This document shows positions 46,973-56,916 of a stretch of DNA of 59,286 bases, piece after piece (the stretch's first letter is position 1; each line of letters begins with the position of its first letter). A model generated the notes under the pieces. The model searched no databases. It was not told the origin of the DNA and worked only from the letters and a program-made list of their open reading frames with translations. Both the position numbers and the translations under genes were made by a program. Source of the DNA: an uncultured Eubacteriales bacterium (GTDB taxonomy: Bacteria > Bacillota > Clostridia > TANB77 > CAG-508); contig CASFHP010000029.1 in NCBI GenBank assembly GCA_949294555.1, positions 1 through 59,286 of the forward strand, given 5' to 3'.

Positions 46973-48316
46973 TTATTTTTCTAAGAATCCTTTATAGTGT
47001 CTCATTGCTAATAAAGATTCTAATTGTTGAACAGTTTCTAGCGCAACACCTACAAGAATTAAAATTGTTGTACCTCCAAATGCGATGTTTAAGTTTGTAA
47101 ATCTCATTAACATAGGTAATACTGCTATAATTGCTAAGAATAATCCACCAAAACATGTTAATTTAGAAACTACAGATGATAAATATTCTGTTGTTGGCTT
47201 TCCTGCTCTTATTCCAGGTATAAATCCGCCATTTTTCTTTATATTATTTGATACTTCTGCTGGATTAAATGTTGCATACGTATAAAAATACGTAAATCCT
47301 AAAATTAATAATAAATACACAATTGCATTTGCTATAGAATATCCAATACCTACATTTGATGTTGATGTAGCTATTGAGAAATTATATAATCCTGCTAAAA
47401 ATCCAGTTTGACTTGCAATATCTGGTACAAATATTTGAATAATCATTGCTGGAAATGTCATAAATGATGATGCAAATATAATAGGCATTACACCTGCCAT
47501 AGCCAATTTTAATGGAATATGTGTATTTTGTGCTCCTACCATTTTTCTTCCAACAACCTTTTTAGAATATTGTACTGGTATTCTTCTTTCAGCTTGTTGT
47601 ACAAATACAACACCTGCAATTAAAATGATTGCTCCTATAACAATACCAAGTGCAAGTAATAGTCCTGTTGTACTAAATACACCATTTGGTATAATTAAAT
47701 TCCATAATGTTGTAATAGCACCTGGTAAAGTTGATACAATACCTAAAAAGACTAGTATTGATATTCCATTTCCTACACCCTTATTGGTAATTTGGTCTCC
47801 AAGCCACATTAATATTGATGTACCTGCAACTAATCCAGCTACAACTAAAGCACCTGTTAAAAATGTGTCATCAACAAATATACCACTTGATCTATATGCA
47901 AAATAAATACCAATTGCTTCTACTAAAGCAAGTATAATCGTTAAAATTTTTGTATATCTATTGATTTTCTTTCTTCCTTCTTCTCCCCCTTCTTTCGTTA
48001 ATCTTTCTAATGAAGGGATGATCATTGCTAACAATTGGATAACAATTGAAGCAGTGATATATGGACTGATTGTCATTGCAAAAATAGAAAATCTAGAAAA
48101 AGCTCCTCCAGAAAGAATATTTATCAAACTAGTTATTCCTTCTGTTCCTGTTAAAGTCGTATCTTCTGGTAGCATCGCTTCAGATAGTGCTATGCTATCT
48201 ACTCCAGGTACAGTTATATAACATCCTAATCTAAATATAACAACTAATAATAGTGTAAATAATAATCTCTTTCTTACATCTGGTGTCTTTAATGCGTTTT
48301 TTAACGTTTTAAACAA
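46973..48316 (-). CDS. secY: Preprotein translocase channel SecY
   Basis: A 447-residue, ten-helix membrane protein forming the Sec translocon pore. Diagnostic pieces are FRLGCYITVPGVD, the GGAFSRFSIFAMTISPYITASI plug-helix region, QAERRIPVQYSKKVVG and KKNGGFIPGIRAGKPTTEYL. It is complete and lies directly after rplO. Confidence 0.98.
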   Translation of the reverse strand: MFKTLKNALKTPDVRKRLLFTLLLVVIFRLGCYITVPGVDSIALSEAMLPEDTTLTGTEGITSLINILSGGAFSRFSIFAMTISPYITASIVIQLLAMIIPSLERLTKEGGEEGRKKINRYTKILTIILALVEAIGIYFAYRSSGIFVDDTFLTGALVVAGLVAGTSILMWLGDQITNKGVGNGISILVFLGIVSTLPGAITTLWNLIIPNGVFSTTGLLLALGIVIGAIILIAGVVFVQQAERRIPVQYSKKVVGRKMVGAQNTHIPLKLAMAGVMPIIFASSFMTFPAMIIQIFVPDIASQTGFLAGLYNFSIATSTSNVGIGYSIANAIVYLLLILGFTYFYTYATFNPAEVSNNIKKNGGFIPGIRAGKPTTEYLSSVVSKLTCFGGLFLAIIAVLPMLMRFTNLNIAFGGTTILILVGVALETVQQLESLLAMRHYKGFLEK

Positions 48317-48751
48317 TTAAACCACCTCTGCCTTTCCGCCTAAAGCTTCGATTTCTTCTTTTGCTTTTGCTGTAAATCTTTTGGCCTTTACATTTAATTT
48401 TTTTTCTAATTTTCCTGTTGCTAGTATAACGATTCCATCATTAATTTTTCCGATAATTCCTTCTTCTAGAAGTGTTTCAGCTGTAACATCTGTTGCTTTT
48501 GATAAGTTAAGCATTTTTAATGTTACTTCTGTGTAAGTTTTAGCATGGATATTTGTAAATCCTCTTTTTGGTAATCTTCTATATAATGGTGTTTGACCAC
48601 CTTCAAATCCTCTTCTTACACCTCCACCAGATCTAGCTTTTTGTCCTTTATGTCCTCTTCCTGCTGTTTTACCATTTCCTGATGAAGTACCACGACCTAC
48701 TCTATTTCTATTTACTTTACTTACAGCTGGTTTTAATTCATCTAGTTTCAT
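48317..48751 (-). CDS. rplO: 50S ribosomal protein L15
   Basis: A 144-residue protein from ATG 48751 ([20 protein letters not shown]), preceded by GGGAGGTG. The Gly-rich [20 protein letters not shown] and [18 protein letters not shown] are diagnostic. The longer frame upstream comes from family-A copy 3. rpmD, normally placed between rpsE and rplO, is absent. Confidence 0.97.
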   Translation of the reverse strand: MKLDELKPAVSKVNRNRVGRGTSSGNGKTAGRGHKGQKARSGGGVRRGFEGGQTPLYRRLPKRGFTNIHAKTYTEVTLKMLNLSKATDVTAETLLEEGIIGKINDGIVILATGKLEKKLNVKAKRFTAKAKEEIEALGGKAEVV

Positions 48752-48779
48752 TACGGTTTGCACCTCCCTTATTTTATTC

Positions 48780-48842
48780 GTCAGGGGACACACCTTACCT
48801 CTTGGTCATTTCCACTTGTGACAAGATATGTCCTATTCCTTT
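48780..48842 (-). repeat. Family-A r-protein spacer element, copy 3, truncated (rpsE-rplO)
   Basis: Only the 3' two-thirds is present: AGGACATATCTTGTC, loop TGACC, then TAAGGTGTGTCCCCTGAC. The upstream GGTCA arm is missing, so the pseudoknot cannot form. The truncation helps define separable parts of the element. Confidence 0.65.
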
Positions 48843-48852
48843 TTATTTTTAA

Positions 48853-49338
48853 TTAGATTATATCTTCTACTTTTTTACCTCTTTTTTTTGCTACTTGTTC
48901 AACTGTTTGCATTGCTTTTAATCCTTCTAATGTAGCATAAACAACGTTTCTTGGATTATTTGTTCCAATAACTTTTGTTCTTATATTTTTATATCCTGCA
49001 AGCTCTAATACTGGTCTAACACTTCCTCCTGCAATAACCCCAGTACCAACAGCTGCTGGTTTTAGCATAACTTTTGCACTTCCGAATTTTCCTACATATT
49101 CATGAGGTACTGATGTTTCTACAACAGGTACTTCGATTAAGTTTTTCTTAGCTTCTTGGATAGCTTTTTTAATTGCGTCTGGAACTTCTGCTGCTTTACC
49201 ATTACCAACACCAACATGTCCGTTTTCGTCACCAACAACAACAACTGCACTAAATCTAAAAGTTCTACCACCTTTTACAACTTTTGCAACTCTGTTAATA
49301 GCAACTACTTTTTCTTTTAATTCGTTTTTTTCTTCCAT
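48853..49338 (-). CDS. rpsE: 30S ribosomal protein S5
   Basis: A 161-residue protein. [41 protein letters not shown] and [20 protein letters not shown] are typical S5 segments. It belongs to the decoding-fidelity group. It is complete. Confidence 0.98.
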   Translation of the reverse strand: MEEKNELKEKVVAINRVAKVVKGGRTFRFSAVVVVGDENGHVGVGNGKAAEVPDAIKKAIQEAKKNLIEVPVVETSVPHEYVGKFGSAKVMLKPAAVGTGVIAGGSVRPVLELAGYKNIRTKVIGTNNPRNVVYATLEGLKAMQTVEQVAKKRGKKVEDII

Positions 49339-49360
49339 CGGTTTATTTCCCTCCTTCTTC

Positions 49361-49467
49361 GATTAATGTCAGGGGACACACCTTACCCTTAGGTCATTTC
49401 CACTCGAGAATTAAGGAATGTCCCCTCCCCTTGTGATTTACTTATGACCTTTGTTCATGTGATCTCC
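49361..49467 (-). repeat. Family-A r-protein spacer element, copy 4 (rplR-rpsE)
   Basis: The full form has AGGTCAT upstream and ATGACCT in the loop, giving a seven-pair pseudoknot. The flanking stem is GGGGACATTCCTTA with TAAGGTGTGTCCCC. In this copy the outer pair is A-T where copies 6 and 7 have T-A, a compensating change. Confidence 0.75.
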
Positions 49468-49479
49468 TTTTTATTTCTA

Positions 49480-49839
49480 TTAAAATTTAAGTCCGCCTTC
49501 TCTTGCTGCTTCAGCCAATTCTTTAACAACACCATGATATATGTATCCACCACGGTCAAAAACAACATCTACAATTTTCTTTTCAGCTGCTCTTTTTGCT
49601 ATTAAAGTTCCAACTTCTTTAGCGGCTTCTTTATTGGCATGTTTTGTTTTAATTTCTTTATCTAATGTTGAAACTGCTACTAATGTATTTCCAGCAACAT
49701 CATCGATAATTTGTGCATATATATTTGTATTACTTCTATATATACATAATCTTGGTCTTTCAGCTGTTCCAGATATTTTTCTTCTTACACGCATATGTCT
49801 TCTTTGTCTTTCCATTTTTCTATCTGTCTTTTTTACCAT
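49480..49839 (-). CDS. rplR: 50S ribosomal protein L18
   Basis: A 119-residue protein: [40 protein letters not shown] and [20 protein letters not shown]. It binds 5S rRNA. It is complete, with RBS AAGAAAGGAG. Confidence 0.98.
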   Translation of the reverse strand: MVKKTDRKMERQRRHMRVRRKISGTAERPRLCIYRSNTNIYAQIIDDVAGNTLVAVSTLDKEIKTKHANKEAAKEVGTLIAKRAAEKKIVDVVFDRGGYIYHGVVKELAEAAREGGLKF

Positions 49840-49889
49840 TTTTATTACTCCTTTCTTAGAAATTGAGTTCTATTTTACTTTTTAAATTA

Positions 49890-50115
49890 AATCAAAAGTA
49901 GTAAGATTTTTTCTTAAATTTTGATTTAAAGTGATAAGATGTTCATTTTTGTAAATAAAACAAAAATGTGGCAATTATTACTTTTAATCAAAACAATTTA
50001 ATTTAATTTTAATCAAATTTAGTATATTGTGCATTTTCAATAAAATAAGCAGGATGAAGGCGTACATTGGTACGTCGAAGTCTGATTATTATATTGAAAA
50101 TGTGCAAGATGCTGA
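49890..50115. repeat. Family-B hairpin in the rplF-rplR spacer
   Basis: TATATTGTGCATTTTCAATA pairs with TATTGAAAATGTGCA, enclosing an inner GATGAAGGCGTACA with TGTACGTC-type stem. A second weaker pair around TAATCAAAA lies to the left. No gene is present. Confidence 0.65.
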
Positions 50116-50128
50116 AGTTGATTAAAAT

Positions 50129-50665
50129 TTATTTACCTGTTTTACCTTCCTTACGTCTAATAACCTCATCAGCATATTTAATACCTTTACCTCTATATAC
50201 TTCTGGTGGTCTTTGTTTTCTTACTTCTGCTGCTGTTTGCCCAACTAATTCTTTATCAATTCCTTTTACGATAATTGTATTTGGGTTTGGAACATCAAAA
50301 GTAATTCCTGCTGGTGCTTCAAATATAACTGGGTGTGAATATCCTAATGTTAAATTTAAGTTGTTTCCTTGTTTTACAACTCTGTATCCTACACCATTGA
50401 TTTGTAATTCTTTGCTATACATTTGTGTTACACCAATTATCATATTATTAATTAAAGTTCTTGTCAATCCATGTAAACTTCTATTTTGTTTTTCATCATT
50501 ACTTCTTGTAACTTTAATTACATTTCCATCTAATTCTATAGAAATATTTTTATCGAATTCTTTTTCTAAAGTACCTTTTGGTCCTGTTACATTAACTTTT
50601 TGTCCTTCTATTTTTACTGTAACATCTGATGGTACTGTAATTGGTTTATTTCCTATTCTTGACAT
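50129..50665 (-). CDS. rplF: 50S ribosomal protein L6
   Basis: A 178-residue protein: MSRIGNKPITVPSDVTVKIE, VTGPKGTLEKEF and the C-terminal QRPPEVYRGKGIKYADEVIR. It is normal in length. The last codons of the upstream membrane-protein frame overlap its start by about 20 bases. Confidence 0.98.
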   Translation of the reverse strand: MSRIGNKPITVPSDVTVKIEGQKVNVTGPKGTLEKEFDKNISIELDGNVIKVTRSNDEKQNRSLHGLTRTLINNMIIGVTQMYSKELQINGVGYRVVKQGNNLNLTLGYSHPVIFEAPAGITFDVPNPNTIIVKGIDKELVGQTAAEVRKQRPPEVYRGKGIKYADEVIRRKEGKTGK

Positions 50666-50970
50666 CTTTGGATTCCCTCCTCTTCTTTTTTATTTCTTTT
50701 ATTAATTTTATAAAGATAATTATTTGAATAATTAAAAGAATTATAGCAAGTGCTATATGTAGTAAACCTACCTCATAATTATACACCCCACCAAGCCATT
50801 GTCTTGAAACATTGAAGTATTCTATAAAAAATGTCGTAACTAAAGATATGATATGATATTTTATACTAGATTTGATTTTTATGATAAGTGCTACCGAAGC
50901 TAGAATTATGTTTACTACCCCCTATCCACAAGCCTATCTGTATTAGAATTAAAAATATTGTCCAACTCAT
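50646..50970 (-). pseudogene. Small membrane-protein gene in the spc cluster, frameshifted at a run of five Gs
   Basis: ATG 50970 follows GGAGATAAGT and encodes MSWTIFLILIQIGLWIG, a membrane helix. At GGGGG (50918-50922 on the plus strand as CCCCC) the frame ends soon after. With one base skipped it continues with VVNIILASVALIIKIKSSIK and further hydrophobic stretches, for about 107 residues. The extra base is a G, not the C of a CGG, so this could be a sequence error or a real lesion. No family was recognised. A gene here, between rpsH and rplF, is unusual. Confidence 0.55.
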
Positions 50971-51061
50971 ACTTATCTCCACTATGTTATGACTAATTTC
51001 TGGTACTAGATACACTTTTCTTATATCCCTTTCCTTTTGTTCGCCTAATTATCTTATGGAA

Positions 51062-51460
51062 TTACCACACATATGCTAATACTTCTCCACCAATTCCTAA
51101 TTCTCTTGCTTCTTTATCTGTTTTTAGTCCTTGTGATGTAGAAATAATTGCAATTCCTAAGCCATTTAAAACTTTTGGTAATTCTTCTTTTGAAGCATAT
51201 ACTCTTAATCCTGGTTTACTGATTCTTCTTAATCCATCAATAACTCTTGTTCCTTTTTCATCATATTTTAAAGTAATTCTGATGATTCCTTGTGTATCAT
51301 CTTTAATTTCTTCAAAAGATTTTATATATCCTTCTTTAAACAATATTTCAGCAATACCTAATTTCATTTTTGAAGCTGGTATATCAACTGTTTTATGTTT
51401 AGAACTATTTGCATTTCTTATTCTTGTTAACATATCTGCTATTGGATCTGTAATGTTCAT
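51062..51460 (-). CDS. rpsH: 30S ribosomal protein S8
   Basis: A 132-residue protein: [40 protein letters not shown] and the C-terminal [20 protein letters not shown] followed by [11 protein letters not shown]. It is an intact primary binder of 16S helix 21. Confidence 0.98.
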   Translation of the reverse strand: MNITDPIADMLTRIRNANSSKHKTVDIPASKMKLGIAEILFKEGYIKSFEEIKDDTQGIIRITLKYDEKGTRVIDGLRRISKPGLRVYASKEELPKVLNGLGIAIISTSQGLKTDKEARELGIGGEVLAYVW

Positions 51461-51494
51461 TAATTACTTACCTCCTTTTTCTATTATTATTTCA

Positions 51495-51735
51495 AAATTG
51501 ATTCAAAGTAGTAAGATGTGCATTTTTGAGATTAATTGCAAGTTGAAGGCGTACTCATTGTACGTCGAGGTTTGGAATTAAAAACACAACTTCTATTTTA
51601 ACCATTTCGTTTTTAATAATTTTGATGAAATTGATTATATTGTGCATTTTTGTGATTAATAAAAAGCTGAAGTCGTACGTTTGTACGTCGAAGTTTTTTA
51701 TTAATTGCAAAAATGTGCAAGATGATTGATTTCAT
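51495..51735. repeat. Two family-B hairpins in the rpsZ-rpsH spacer
   Basis: The right hairpin pairs TGCATTTTTGTGATTAATAA with TTATTAATTGCAAAAATGTGCA and has an inner CGTACGTTTGTACG stem. The left one is a degenerate relative with AAGGCGTACTCATTGTACGT. Reading frames here are artefacts. The spacer is about 285 bases between two r-protein genes. Confidence 0.7.
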
Positions 51736-51745
51736 CGAAATTCTT

Positions 51746-51931
51746 TTACCAGCTGGCTTTCTTAACCCCTGGAATCTCTCCCTTATGAGCCAATTCTCTA
51801 AAACATACACGGCATATTCCATATTTTCTAATATATGCATGTGGTCTACCACATAATTTACATCTGTTATATTCTCTTGTTTTGTATTTTTGTGGTCTTG
51901 CTTGTTTTATTTTCATTGCTTTTTTAGCCAT
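51746..51931 (-). CDS. rpsZ: 30S ribosomal protein S14, zinc-binding type Z
   Basis: A 61-residue protein with the zinc ribbon [20 protein letters not shown] (two CX2C pairs) and the end [14 protein letters not shown]. The short type-Z form confirms a Firmicutes-like ancestry. Confidence 0.97.
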   Translation of the reverse strand: MAKKAMKIKQARPQKYKTREYNRCKLCGRPHAYIRKYGICRVCFRELAHKGEIPGVKKASW

Positions 51932-51952
51932 AGTTTTTCTCCTTTCCTTTGA

Positions 51953-52492
51953 CTAATTTTTGAAAGGCATTCCCATTAATTTTAATAACTCTTTAGCTTC
52001 TTCGTCTGTTTCAGCTGTTGTTACAAAAATTATATCCATACCTCTTAATTTATCTACTTTATCATATTCGATTTCAGGGAATATTAATTGCTCTTTTATA
52101 CCCATAGCATAGTTTCCTCTTCCATCAAAAGAATTTGCTGATACTCCTCTAAAATCTCTAACTCTTGGAAGTGCTACATTAAATAGTTTGTAAGCAAAAT
52201 CATACATTTTATCTGCTCTTAATGTTACTTTACAACCTACATTAACACCTTCTCTTAGTTTAAATGCTGCAATTGATTTTTTTGCCTTTGTTACAATTGG
52301 TCTTTGACCTGTAATTTGCATTAAATCATTCATAGCATTTTCTAATGATTTAGGATTTTCTTTTACATCTCCTAAACCTATATTGATAACAATTTTATCA
52401 AGTTTTGGAACTTGCATAATTGATTTATATCCAAATTTATTCATTAATGCTGGGATTACTTCTTTTTCATATTGTTCTCTTAATTTTTCCAT
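51953..52492 (-). CDS. rplE: 50S ribosomal protein L5
   Basis: A 179-residue protein: [60 protein letters not shown] and the C-terminal [20 protein letters not shown]. It binds 5S rRNA with L18. It is complete. Confidence 0.98.
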   Translation of the reverse strand: MEKLREQYEKEVIPALMNKFGYKSIMQVPKLDKIVINIGLGDVKENPKSLENAMNDLMQITGQRPIVTKAKKSIAAFKLREGVNVGCKVTLRADKMYDFAYKLFNVALPRVRDFRGVSANSFDGRGNYAMGIKEQLIFPEIEYDKVDKLRGMDIIFVTTAETDEEAKELLKLMGMPFKN

Positions 52493-52515
52493 TTTGTTTT
52501 AATCCTCCTTTCTTC

Positions 52516-52824
52516 CTATTTTAATTCTGCACCGCATTTTTTACAAACACGAATTTTTTTGTCTTTATCTAAACTATATCCAACTTTTGTTACTTTTCCA
52601 CATTTTGGACAAACAACGTTTACTTTAGAAGTTGGTATAGCACATTCTACTGGTATAATTCCACTTTCGTCTCCTTGTTTTCTGGCTTTAACATGTTTTT
52701 TTCTAACATTAACACCTTTAACAACGACTTTATCTTCTTTTGGCATTACTTCTAATACTTCTCCTGTTTTACCTTTATCATTTCCAGATAAAACTTGGAC
52801 ATTATCGCCTTTTCTAATTCTCAT
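52516..52824 (-). CDS. rplX: 50S ribosomal protein L24
   Basis: A 102-residue protein from ATG 52824 (MRIRKGDNVQVLSGNDKGKT), which has AGGAGGTAAG upstream. The KOW motif, VVKGVNVRKKHVKA and a C-terminal zinc-like CPKCGKVTKVGY...CKKCGAEL are present. The longer frame comes from family-A copy 5. Confidence 0.97.
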   Translation of the reverse strand: MRIRKGDNVQVLSGNDKGKTGEVLEVMPKEDKVVVKGVNVRKKHVKARKQGDESGIIPVECAIPTSKVNVVCPKCGKVTKVGYSLDKDKKIRVCKKCGAELK

Positions 52825-52846
52825 TAGAGACTTACCTCCTTTACTT

Positions 52847-52950
52847 ATTAATGTCAGGGGACACACCTTACCTCTTGGTCACTTCAACTTGGGTTAAGGA
52901 ATGTCCCCTCCCCTTGTGATTTACTTATGACCTTTGCTAAAGTTTTTCCC
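52847..52950 (-). repeat. Family-A r-protein spacer element, copy 5 (rplN-rplX)
   Basis: The full form has AAAGGTCAT upstream, stem GGGGACATTCCTTA with TAAGGTGTGTCCCC, and loop TGACC. The pseudoknot pair is GGTCA/TGACC. Confidence 0.75.
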
Positions 52951-52959
52951 TACTTTTAT

Positions 52960-53328
52960 TTACAATACCTCTGGAGCTAAAGATAATATTTTCATATAAT
53001 CTTTCTCTCTTAATTCTCTTGCAACTGGTCCAAAGATACGAGTTCCTCTTGGTGTTCCATCTTCTTTTATTATAACAGCTGCATTTTCATCAAATTTTAT
53101 ATATGAACCATCTGCTCTTCTTAGACCTTTTTTAGATCTAACAACAACAGCTTTTACAACATCACCTTTTTTTACAACGCCACCTGGTGTTGCTGATTTA
53201 ACAGAAGCAACTATAACATCTCCGATATTACATGTTTTTCTATATGAACCACCTAAACATCTAATACACATAATCTCTTTTGCACCTGTATTATCTGCTA
53301 CTTTTAATCTTGTTTGTTGTTGTATCAT
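52960..53328 (-). CDS. rplN: 50S ribosomal protein L14
   Basis: A 122-residue protein from ATG 53328 ([20 protein letters not shown]). [40 protein letters not shown] and [20 protein letters not shown] are typical. First gene of the spc segment. Confidence 0.98.
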   Translation of the reverse strand: MIQQQTRLKVADNTGAKEIMCIRCLGGSYRKTCNIGDVIVASVKSATPGGVVKKGDVVKAVVVRSKKGLRRADGSYIKFDENAAVIIKEDGTPRGTRIFGPVARELREKDYMKILSLAPEVL

Positions 53329-53350
53329 TTTTTGGTTCCTCCCTTCTTTA

Positions 53351-53453
53351 ATTAATGTCAGGGGACACACCTTACCTTTTGGTCATCTCCACTCTGGGCT
53401 AAGGAATGTCCCTTCCCCTTGTGAATAACTGTTGACCATCGCTAAAGTCTTCT
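53351..53453 (-). repeat. Family-A r-protein spacer element, copy 6 (rpsQ-rplN)
   Basis: TGGTCA upstream and TGACCA in the loop give six pseudoknot pairs. The stem is GGGACATTCCTTA with TAAGGTGTGTCCC. The same ATGGTCAAC-type start as copy 1 is present. Confidence 0.75.
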
Positions 53454-53473
53454 CCTTTTTATTATATTATTTT

Positions 53474-53737
53474 TTATTTAATGTCTGCTTTTTCTAAAAT
53501 CTCAACTACTCTCCATCTTTTATCTTTAGAAAGTGGTCTTGTTTCCATTACTCTAACTTTATCGCCAATTTGGCAAGCATTTTCTTCATCATGTGCCTTT
53601 AGTTTATATGTTCTTTTTACTGTTTTTCCATATACACCATGGCTTACATTTGTTTCTACTGCTACGACAACTGTTTTATCCATTTTATTTGATTTAACAG
53701 TTCCAACCATAACTTTACGAAGATTTCTTTCCTCCAT
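53474..53737 (-). CDS. rpsQ: 30S ribosomal protein S17
   Basis: An 87-residue protein with [40 protein letters not shown] and [19 protein letters not shown]. It is complete, and last in the S10-like segment. Confidence 0.98.
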   Translation of the reverse strand: MEERNLRKVMVGTVKSNKMDKTVVVAVETNVSHGVYGKTVKRTYKLKAHDEENACQIGDKVRVMETRPLSKDKRWRVVEILEKADIK

Positions 53738-53753
53738 CTAGATTTCTCCTTTC

Positions 53754-53963
53754 TTAAGCTTTTTTGCTCTCAGCTATTTTTCTTTCTGTTAATACAGTAT
53801 TTATTTTAGCTATATCTCTTTTTACTTCTTTAATCTTCATTGGATTATCTAATCCGTTTGTAGCTAAACTAAATTTTAATTTAAATAATTCTGTTTTTAG
53901 TTCACCTAATTCTTTCTCTAGTTCTGGTGAAGACATCTCTCTAATTTTATTTATCTTCATCAT
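53754..53963 (-). CDS. rpmC: 50S ribosomal protein L29
   Basis: A 69-residue protein: [40 protein letters not shown] and [20 protein letters not shown] start it at the ATG at 53963. It overlaps the end of rplP, so translation is coupled. Confidence 0.95.
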   Translation of the reverse strand: MMKINKIREMSSPELEKELGELKTELFKLKFSLATNGLDNPMKIKEVKRDIAKINTVLTERKIAESKKA

Positions 53964-54390
53964 TATCACCTACCTTTTCAGTTTCTCTTGCTACAATTTT
54001 TGTTTTATTAGGTAGTTTGTTCATAGCAAGTCTTAAAGCTTCTCTAGCAGTTTCTTCTGGTACACCAGCGATTTCAAACATTACTCTTCCTGGTTTTACA
54101 ACTGCTACCCAATATTCAGGAGCTCCTTTACCTTTACCCATACGAGTTCCAATTGGTTTTGCTGTAATTGGTTTGTCTGGGAATATTTTAATCCAAACTT
54201 TTCCACCTCTTTTTATATAACGAGTCATGGCAATACGGGCTGCTTCTATTTGGTTACCAGTAATTAATCCAGCTGTTACTGCTTGAATTCCCCATTCTCC
54301 ATCTGTAACTTTATTTCCTCTAGTAGCTTTTCCTCTCATTCTACCTTTTTGCATTTTTCTAAATTTTGATCTTTTTGGCATTAATGGCAT
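53947..54390 (-). CDS. rplP: 50S ribosomal protein L16
   Basis: A 147-residue protein: [26 protein letters not shown]-like [40 protein letters not shown] and [21 protein letters not shown] [12 protein letters not shown]. Its ATG overlaps the rpsC stop by one base. It is complete. Confidence 0.98.
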   Translation of the reverse strand: MPLMPKRSKFRKMQKGRMRGKATRGNKVTDGEWGIQAVTAGLITGNQIEAARIAMTRYIKRGGKVWIKIFPDKPITAKPIGTRMGKGKGAPEYWVAVVKPGRVMFEIAGVPEETAREALRLAMNKLPNKTKIVARETEKVGDNDEDK

Positions 54391-55046
54391 TATTTGTCTC
54401 CTCCTTCCTCTTGTTTAGTAGGAAGAACTTCTCCTTTATATATCCATACTTTTACACCGATTTTTCCATATGTGGTATCTGCTTCTGCAAATCCATAATC
54501 AATATCAGCTCTTAATGTTTGTAATGGAATATTTCCTTCTTTATAGAATTCAGTTCTAGCCATGTCAGCTCCACCTAATCTTCCAGATACTGAAGTTTTA
54601 ATTCCTAAAGCACCTGCTTTCATAGATTTTTGCATGCATTGTTTCATAGCTCTTCTGAATGAAATTCTTCTTTCTAATTGTCCAGCAATGTTTTCTGCTA
54701 CTAATTGTGCATCTGTATCAATATTTTTTACTTCTACAATGTTTAAGTTAACATCTTTTCCTATTTCTTTTGCAAGTTCTGCTTTTAAACTTTCTGCACC
54801 TGCTCCACCTTTTCCAATTACGATTCCTGGTTTAGCAGTATATAAGTTTACTTTAACGGCTTTTGCTGTTCTTTCAATTTCAATTTTAGAAATTCCAGCA
54901 GTATATAATTTTTTCTTTAAAAATTTACGGATTTTTTGGTCTTCTACTAAATAATCTGCAAAGTTTTTTGAATCTGCATACCATTTAGAATTCCAATCTT
55001 TGATTATTCCAACTCTAACACCTGTTGGATGTACTTTTTGTCCCAT
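54390..55046 (-). CDS. rpsC: 30S ribosomal protein S3
   Basis: A 218-residue protein: [20 protein letters not shown], the KH-domain [20 protein letters not shown] and [18 protein letters not shown]. mRNA-entry-site helicase component of the 30S. It is complete. Confidence 0.98.
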   Translation of the reverse strand: MGQKVHPTGVRVGIIKDWNSKWYADSKNFADYLVEDQKIRKFLKKKLYTAGISKIEIERTAKAVKVNLYTAKPGIVIGKGGAGAESLKAELAKEIGKDVNLNIVEVKNIDTDAQLVAENIAGQLERRISFRRAMKQCMQKSMKAGALGIKTSVSGRLGGADMARTEFYKEGNIPLQTLRADIDYGFAEADTTYGKIGVKVWIYKGEVLPTKQEEGGDK

Positions 55047-55053
55047 AGAATTT

Positions 55054-55419
55054 CTAGTCCTCCTTTTCTTTTAAAACTATTGTAATATGACTTGTTCTTT
55101 TTCTAATTCTTACTGCTGAACCTTTTGCAGCTGGTCTAATTCTCTTTAATGTAGGACCTTGATTTGCATAAATTTCAGCAACATATAAATTTTCATGTTT
55201 CATATCGTGATTATTTTCAGCATTAGCAATTGCTGATTTTAATAATTTTTCAATGATTTCTGATGATGCTTTTGGTGTGAATTTTACGATTGCTAAAGCT
55301 TCATCTACATTTTTTCCTCTTATTAAGTCTGCAACAATTTTTACTTTTCTAGCTGATATTCTTGTATACCTAAGAGTAGCTCTAGCTTCGTTTTTTACTA
55401 CTGTTTCTTGCTCTTGCAC
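55054..55419 (-). CDS. rplV: 50S ribosomal protein L22
   Basis: A 121-residue protein with [40 protein letters not shown] and the exit-tunnel beta hairpin [20 protein letters not shown] then [10 protein letters not shown] family-A repeat lies immediately upstream. Confidence 0.98.
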   Translation of the reverse strand: MQEQETVVKNEARATLRYTRISARKVKIVADLIRGKNVDEALAIVKFTPKASSEIIEKLLKSAIANAENNHDMKHENLYVAEIYANQGPTLKRIRPAAKGSAVRIRKRTSHITIVLKEKED

Positions 55420-55435
55420 TTTATTCTACCTCCTT

Positions 55436-55542
55436 GATTAATGTCAGGGGACTTAAGCTTTCCCCATTGGTCACTTCCACTCGGATTAAGGAATGTCCCC
55501 TCCCCTTGTGATTTACTGATGACCATCGTTATTGTGTTCTCC
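55436..55542 (-). repeat. Family-A r-protein spacer element, copy 7 (rpsS-rplV)
   Basis: TGGTCA and TGACCA form the pseudoknot. The 3' arm is divergent (GGGGAAAGCTTAAGTCCCC replaces the usual TAAGGTGTGTCCCC), and AAGTCCCCTGACATTAAT ends the element. This is the most divergent 3' arm of the set. Confidence 0.65.
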
Positions 55543-55553
55543 TTTTTCTCTTT

Positions 55554-55835
55554 CTATTTATTAACTTTTGTTGTTTTTTCTCCTGCATGACCTTTAAATG
55601 TTCTAGTAGGAGCGAATTCACCTAATTTATGACCGATCATCTCTTCTGTTATATAAATTGGAACATGTTTTCTTCCATCATGTACAGCGATTGTATGACC
55701 AACCATTTGAGGGTATATTGTTGAAGCTCTTGACCATGTTTTTAATACTTCTTTAGCTCCTGTCTCGTTCATAGCTTCTATTCTTTTTAATAACTTAGGT
55801 TGTACAAATGGTTTCTTTTTGCTTGATCTTGACAT
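55554..55835 (-). CDS. rpsS: 30S ribosomal protein S19
   Basis: A 93-residue protein: [40 protein letters not shown] and the end [20 protein letters not shown]. It is complete. Confidence 0.98.
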   Translation of the reverse strand: MSRSSKKKPFVQPKLLKRIEAMNETGAKEVLKTWSRASTIYPQMVGHTIAVHDGRKHVPIYITEEMIGHKLGEFAPTRTFKGHAGEKTTKVNK

Positions 55836-55866
55836 TACATTTTCCTCCTATTCTTAAAATTAAATT

Positions 55867-56694
55867 TTATTTTCTTCTCTTAACGATAAATTTATTTGAT
55901 AATTTCTTTCTATTTCTTGTTTTATATCCAAGTGCTGGTTTACCCCAAGGAGTAAGTGGTCCTGCGTGTCCAACTGGAGCTCTACCTTCACCACCGCCAT
56001 GAGGGTGATCTACTGGGTTCATAACAGATCCTCTAACAGTTGGTCTAATTCCCATATGTCTTTTTCTACCAGCTTTTCCTAATTTTACATTTTCATGATC
56101 GCTGTTTCCAATAACACCAATTGTAGCTCTACATCTAGCTAAGATTAATCTCATTTCTCCTGATGGTAATCTTACATGTGCATATTTACCTTCTTTAGCC
56201 ATTAATTGTGCACTTTGTCCAGCAGCTTTAACTAATTTTCCACCTTGTCCTGGATTTAATTCAATATTATGAATTAATGTACCAACTGGAATACTATTGA
56301 TTGGCATACAATTTCCTGGTTTGATATCTGCTGTTTCACCAGATACAACTTTATCTCCATCTTTTAATCCTTGTGGTGCTAAAATATATGCTTTTTCTCC
56401 ATCTGTATATTGAACTAAAGCAATATTGGCACTTCTGTTTGGATCATATTCTATTCCGATAACAGTTGCTTCCATGTTATCTTTTCTTCTTTTAAAATCT
56501 ATAATTCTATATTTTTGTCTGTTTCCACCACCTTGGTGTCTTACTGTTATTCTACCATAAGAATTTCTACCTGCATTTTTCTTTTTCTTTGCAAGTAATG
56601 ATTTTTCAGGAGTTTTCTTTGTAATTTCTGAAAAGTCTGAAACTGTCATGTTTCTTCTTGATGGTGTGTATGGTTTAAAATGCTTCATTCCCAT
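55867..56694 (-). CDS. rplB: 50S ribosomal protein L2
   Basis: A 275-residue protein: [40 protein letters not shown], and the conserved [18 protein letters not shown] with the peptidyl-transferase-region His. It is complete. Confidence 0.98.
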   Translation of the reverse strand: MGMKHFKPYTPSRRNMTVSDFSEITKKTPEKSLLAKKKKNAGRNSYGRITVRHQGGGNRQKYRIIDFKRRKDNMEATVIGIEYDPNRSANIALVQYTDGEKAYILAPQGLKDGDKVVSGETADIKPGNCMPINSIPVGTLIHNIELNPGQGGKLVKAAGQSAQLMAKEGKYAHVRLPSGEMRLILARCRATIGVIGNSDHENVKLGKAGRKRHMGIRPTVRGSVMNPVDHPHGGGEGRAPVGHAGPLTPWGKPALGYKTRNRKKLSNKFIVKRRK

Positions 56695-56704
56695 TATTTT
56701 ATCT

Positions 56705-56880
56705 CCTTTCTCGCAAAATTAATGAAAAACTTCGCATTACTGTGTCAATCTTCATTGAAAAATCCTCGATGTACAAGCGTACAATCTGCGTTTTTTCAAT
56801 TTTGATTTCCTTGTACTGCTCGTTTTTGATTAATTTTGAATAATTCTTCTTGAATTACTTTTTTCTACTTTACATTATTT
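56705..56880. repeat. Family-B-like hairpin upstream of rplB
   Basis: TTGAAAAATCCTCGATGTAC pairs with GTACAATCTGCGTTTTTTCAA. Before it a weaker pair brackets AATGAAAAACTTCGCATTAC. No coding capacity is apparent. The 186-base spacer separates the orphan 96-residue gene from rplB. Confidence 0.6.
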
Positions 56881-56916
56881 ACGGATGTTTTTCCTGCTCC
56901 GCATAACAGATATTCT

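Noticed and set aside
50918..50922. GGGG as a second general four-base signal
   Set aside because: CCT GGG GTT in the glycosyltransferase is read in the ordinary frame, so a run of four Gs is not generally shifted.
41436..55542. Leader peptides in the family-A repeats
   Set aside because: Copies 1 and 6 have an ATG and a short frame, but copies 4 and 5 lack the ATG and the frames differ. The conserved feature is base pairing, not coding.
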